From: Pseudonocardia humida
Lineage (GTDB): Bacteria; Actinomycetota; Actinomycetes; Mycobacteriales; Pseudonocardiaceae
DNA: 64,000 nt
Assembly (NCBI RefSeq): GCF_023898865.1
Contig: NZ_JAGSOV010000054.1
Span: 1 to 64,000 of the forward strand
Direction of reading: 5' to 3'
In this document: piece after piece, positions 63,855-64,000 of the stretch
Layout of the letters: every line of letters starts with the position of its first letter
Numbering within the stretch: the stretch's first letter is position 1
The notes under the pieces: generated by a model
Seen by the model: only the letters and a program-made list of their open reading frames with translations
Databases searched by the model: none
What the model was told of the DNA's origin: nothing
Made by a program: the position numbers and the translations under genes

Positions 63855-64000
63855 GTGGTCGATCTTCCGCACCGTGCCCGGATTGTGATCATCGGAGGGG
63901 GGGTGGGCGGCACCAGCGTCGCCGCCCATCTGGTCGAACGGGGCGAAAGGGACATCCTGCTCCTCGACCGGGGCGAGCTGACGAGCGGGTCGACGTTCCA
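63855..64000 (+). CDS. FAD-dependent oxidoreductase, dimethylglycine/sarcosine-dehydrogenase-like (5' part, cut by the window edge)
   Basis: Only the first 48 codons are present. They read a GTG start, then RIVIIGGGVGGTSVAAHLVERG, an FAD-binding GxGxxG fold, and LLLDRGELTSGSTF. The last segment is the hallmark of the dimethylglycine-dehydrogenase/sarcosine-dehydrogenase/GcvT-fused family (normally followed by HSAG). The gene is divergent from the choline-kinase-like gene with a 53-base shared promoter region, so both may serve choline or methylated amine breakdown. Confidence 0.8.
   Translation, partial: MVDLPHRARIVIIGGGVGGTSVAAHLVERGERDILLLDRGELTSGSTF

Noticed and set aside
1..64000. CRISPR arrays, insertion sequences, phage genes, tRNA genes
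   Set aside because: No regularly spaced repeats, transposase, integrase or tRNA-like cloverleaf was noticed in any gap. A tRNA search program would be needed to exclude them formally.

Overview
The window is uniformly GC-rich DNA with tightly packed genes, many GTG starts and frequent 4-bp ATGA/GTGA stop-start overlaps. It encodes an IdeR-type iron regulator, a mycothiol-dependent-type isomerase, an ESX (type VII) secretion locus and a HelR-type RNA polymerase recycling ATPase. The glnA2 / exported protease / panB order and the ideR ... sthA neighbourhood match my memory of mycobacterial gene order. Together these point to a mycolata-related actinobacterium, most likely of the Pseudonocardiaceae. 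The genus is an inference and is not proven here.

Layout. 1-435: promoter and 5' leader of a ribosomal RNA operon on the minus strand; its 16S gene lies beyond the left edge. 447-6746: GlnA2, a tripeptidyl-aminopeptidase-like lipoprotein, NAD synthetase and PanB. 6822-13597 (minus): a GCS2-family ligase behind a candidate iron box, then an apparent catabolic operon running molybdenum hydroxylase large subunit, FAH hydrolase, maleylpyruvate-isomerase-like protein and RNB nuclease. 13874-15568: class I fumarase. 15596-20449 (minus): AcuC deacetylase, GNAT/acyl-CoA-synthetase-like acetyltransferase and epoxide hydrolase, nearly overlapping. 20613-26382: IdeR, GalE, DUF4192, SthA and an M23 peptidase.

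26996-42509 is the most unusual region, a type VII secretion locus. A plus-strand arm carries two WXG100-like proteins, a DUF6507-like protein, a 934-residue multidomain putative effector and a probable immunity protein. After endonuclease V, a minus-strand arm of overlapping genes carries a very short EccB-like membrane stub, EccD, an EspI-like ATPase with a degenerate P-loop, a three-ATPase EccC, a 115-residue protein and a DUF6177-like protein. No mycosin, EccE or full-length EccB is seen.

42520-51646 holds an oxidoreductase, a lipoprotein, small membrane proteins and several regulators with recognisable operators (MarR, PadR, TetR). It also holds a MerR-like gene broken by two compensating frameshifts, and a CooC/MinD-like ATPase with a small partner behind a Fur-family (probably Zur) box. 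Three long cytosine tracts lie at 51688-51748. 51763-58007 holds aat and a stress-type group (DUF2945, PfpI, DUF6328, SRPBCC, a SigB/SigF-type sigma factor with its own type of promoter), then helR. A 55-bp near-perfect palindrome separates helR from the last block. 58144-63801 (minus) is a probable amine gamma-glutamylation operon: kinase, permease, glutamine-synthetase-like ligase, gamma-glutamyl hydrolase and SDR. It is divergent from a dimethylglycine-dehydrogenase-like gene cut by the right edge.
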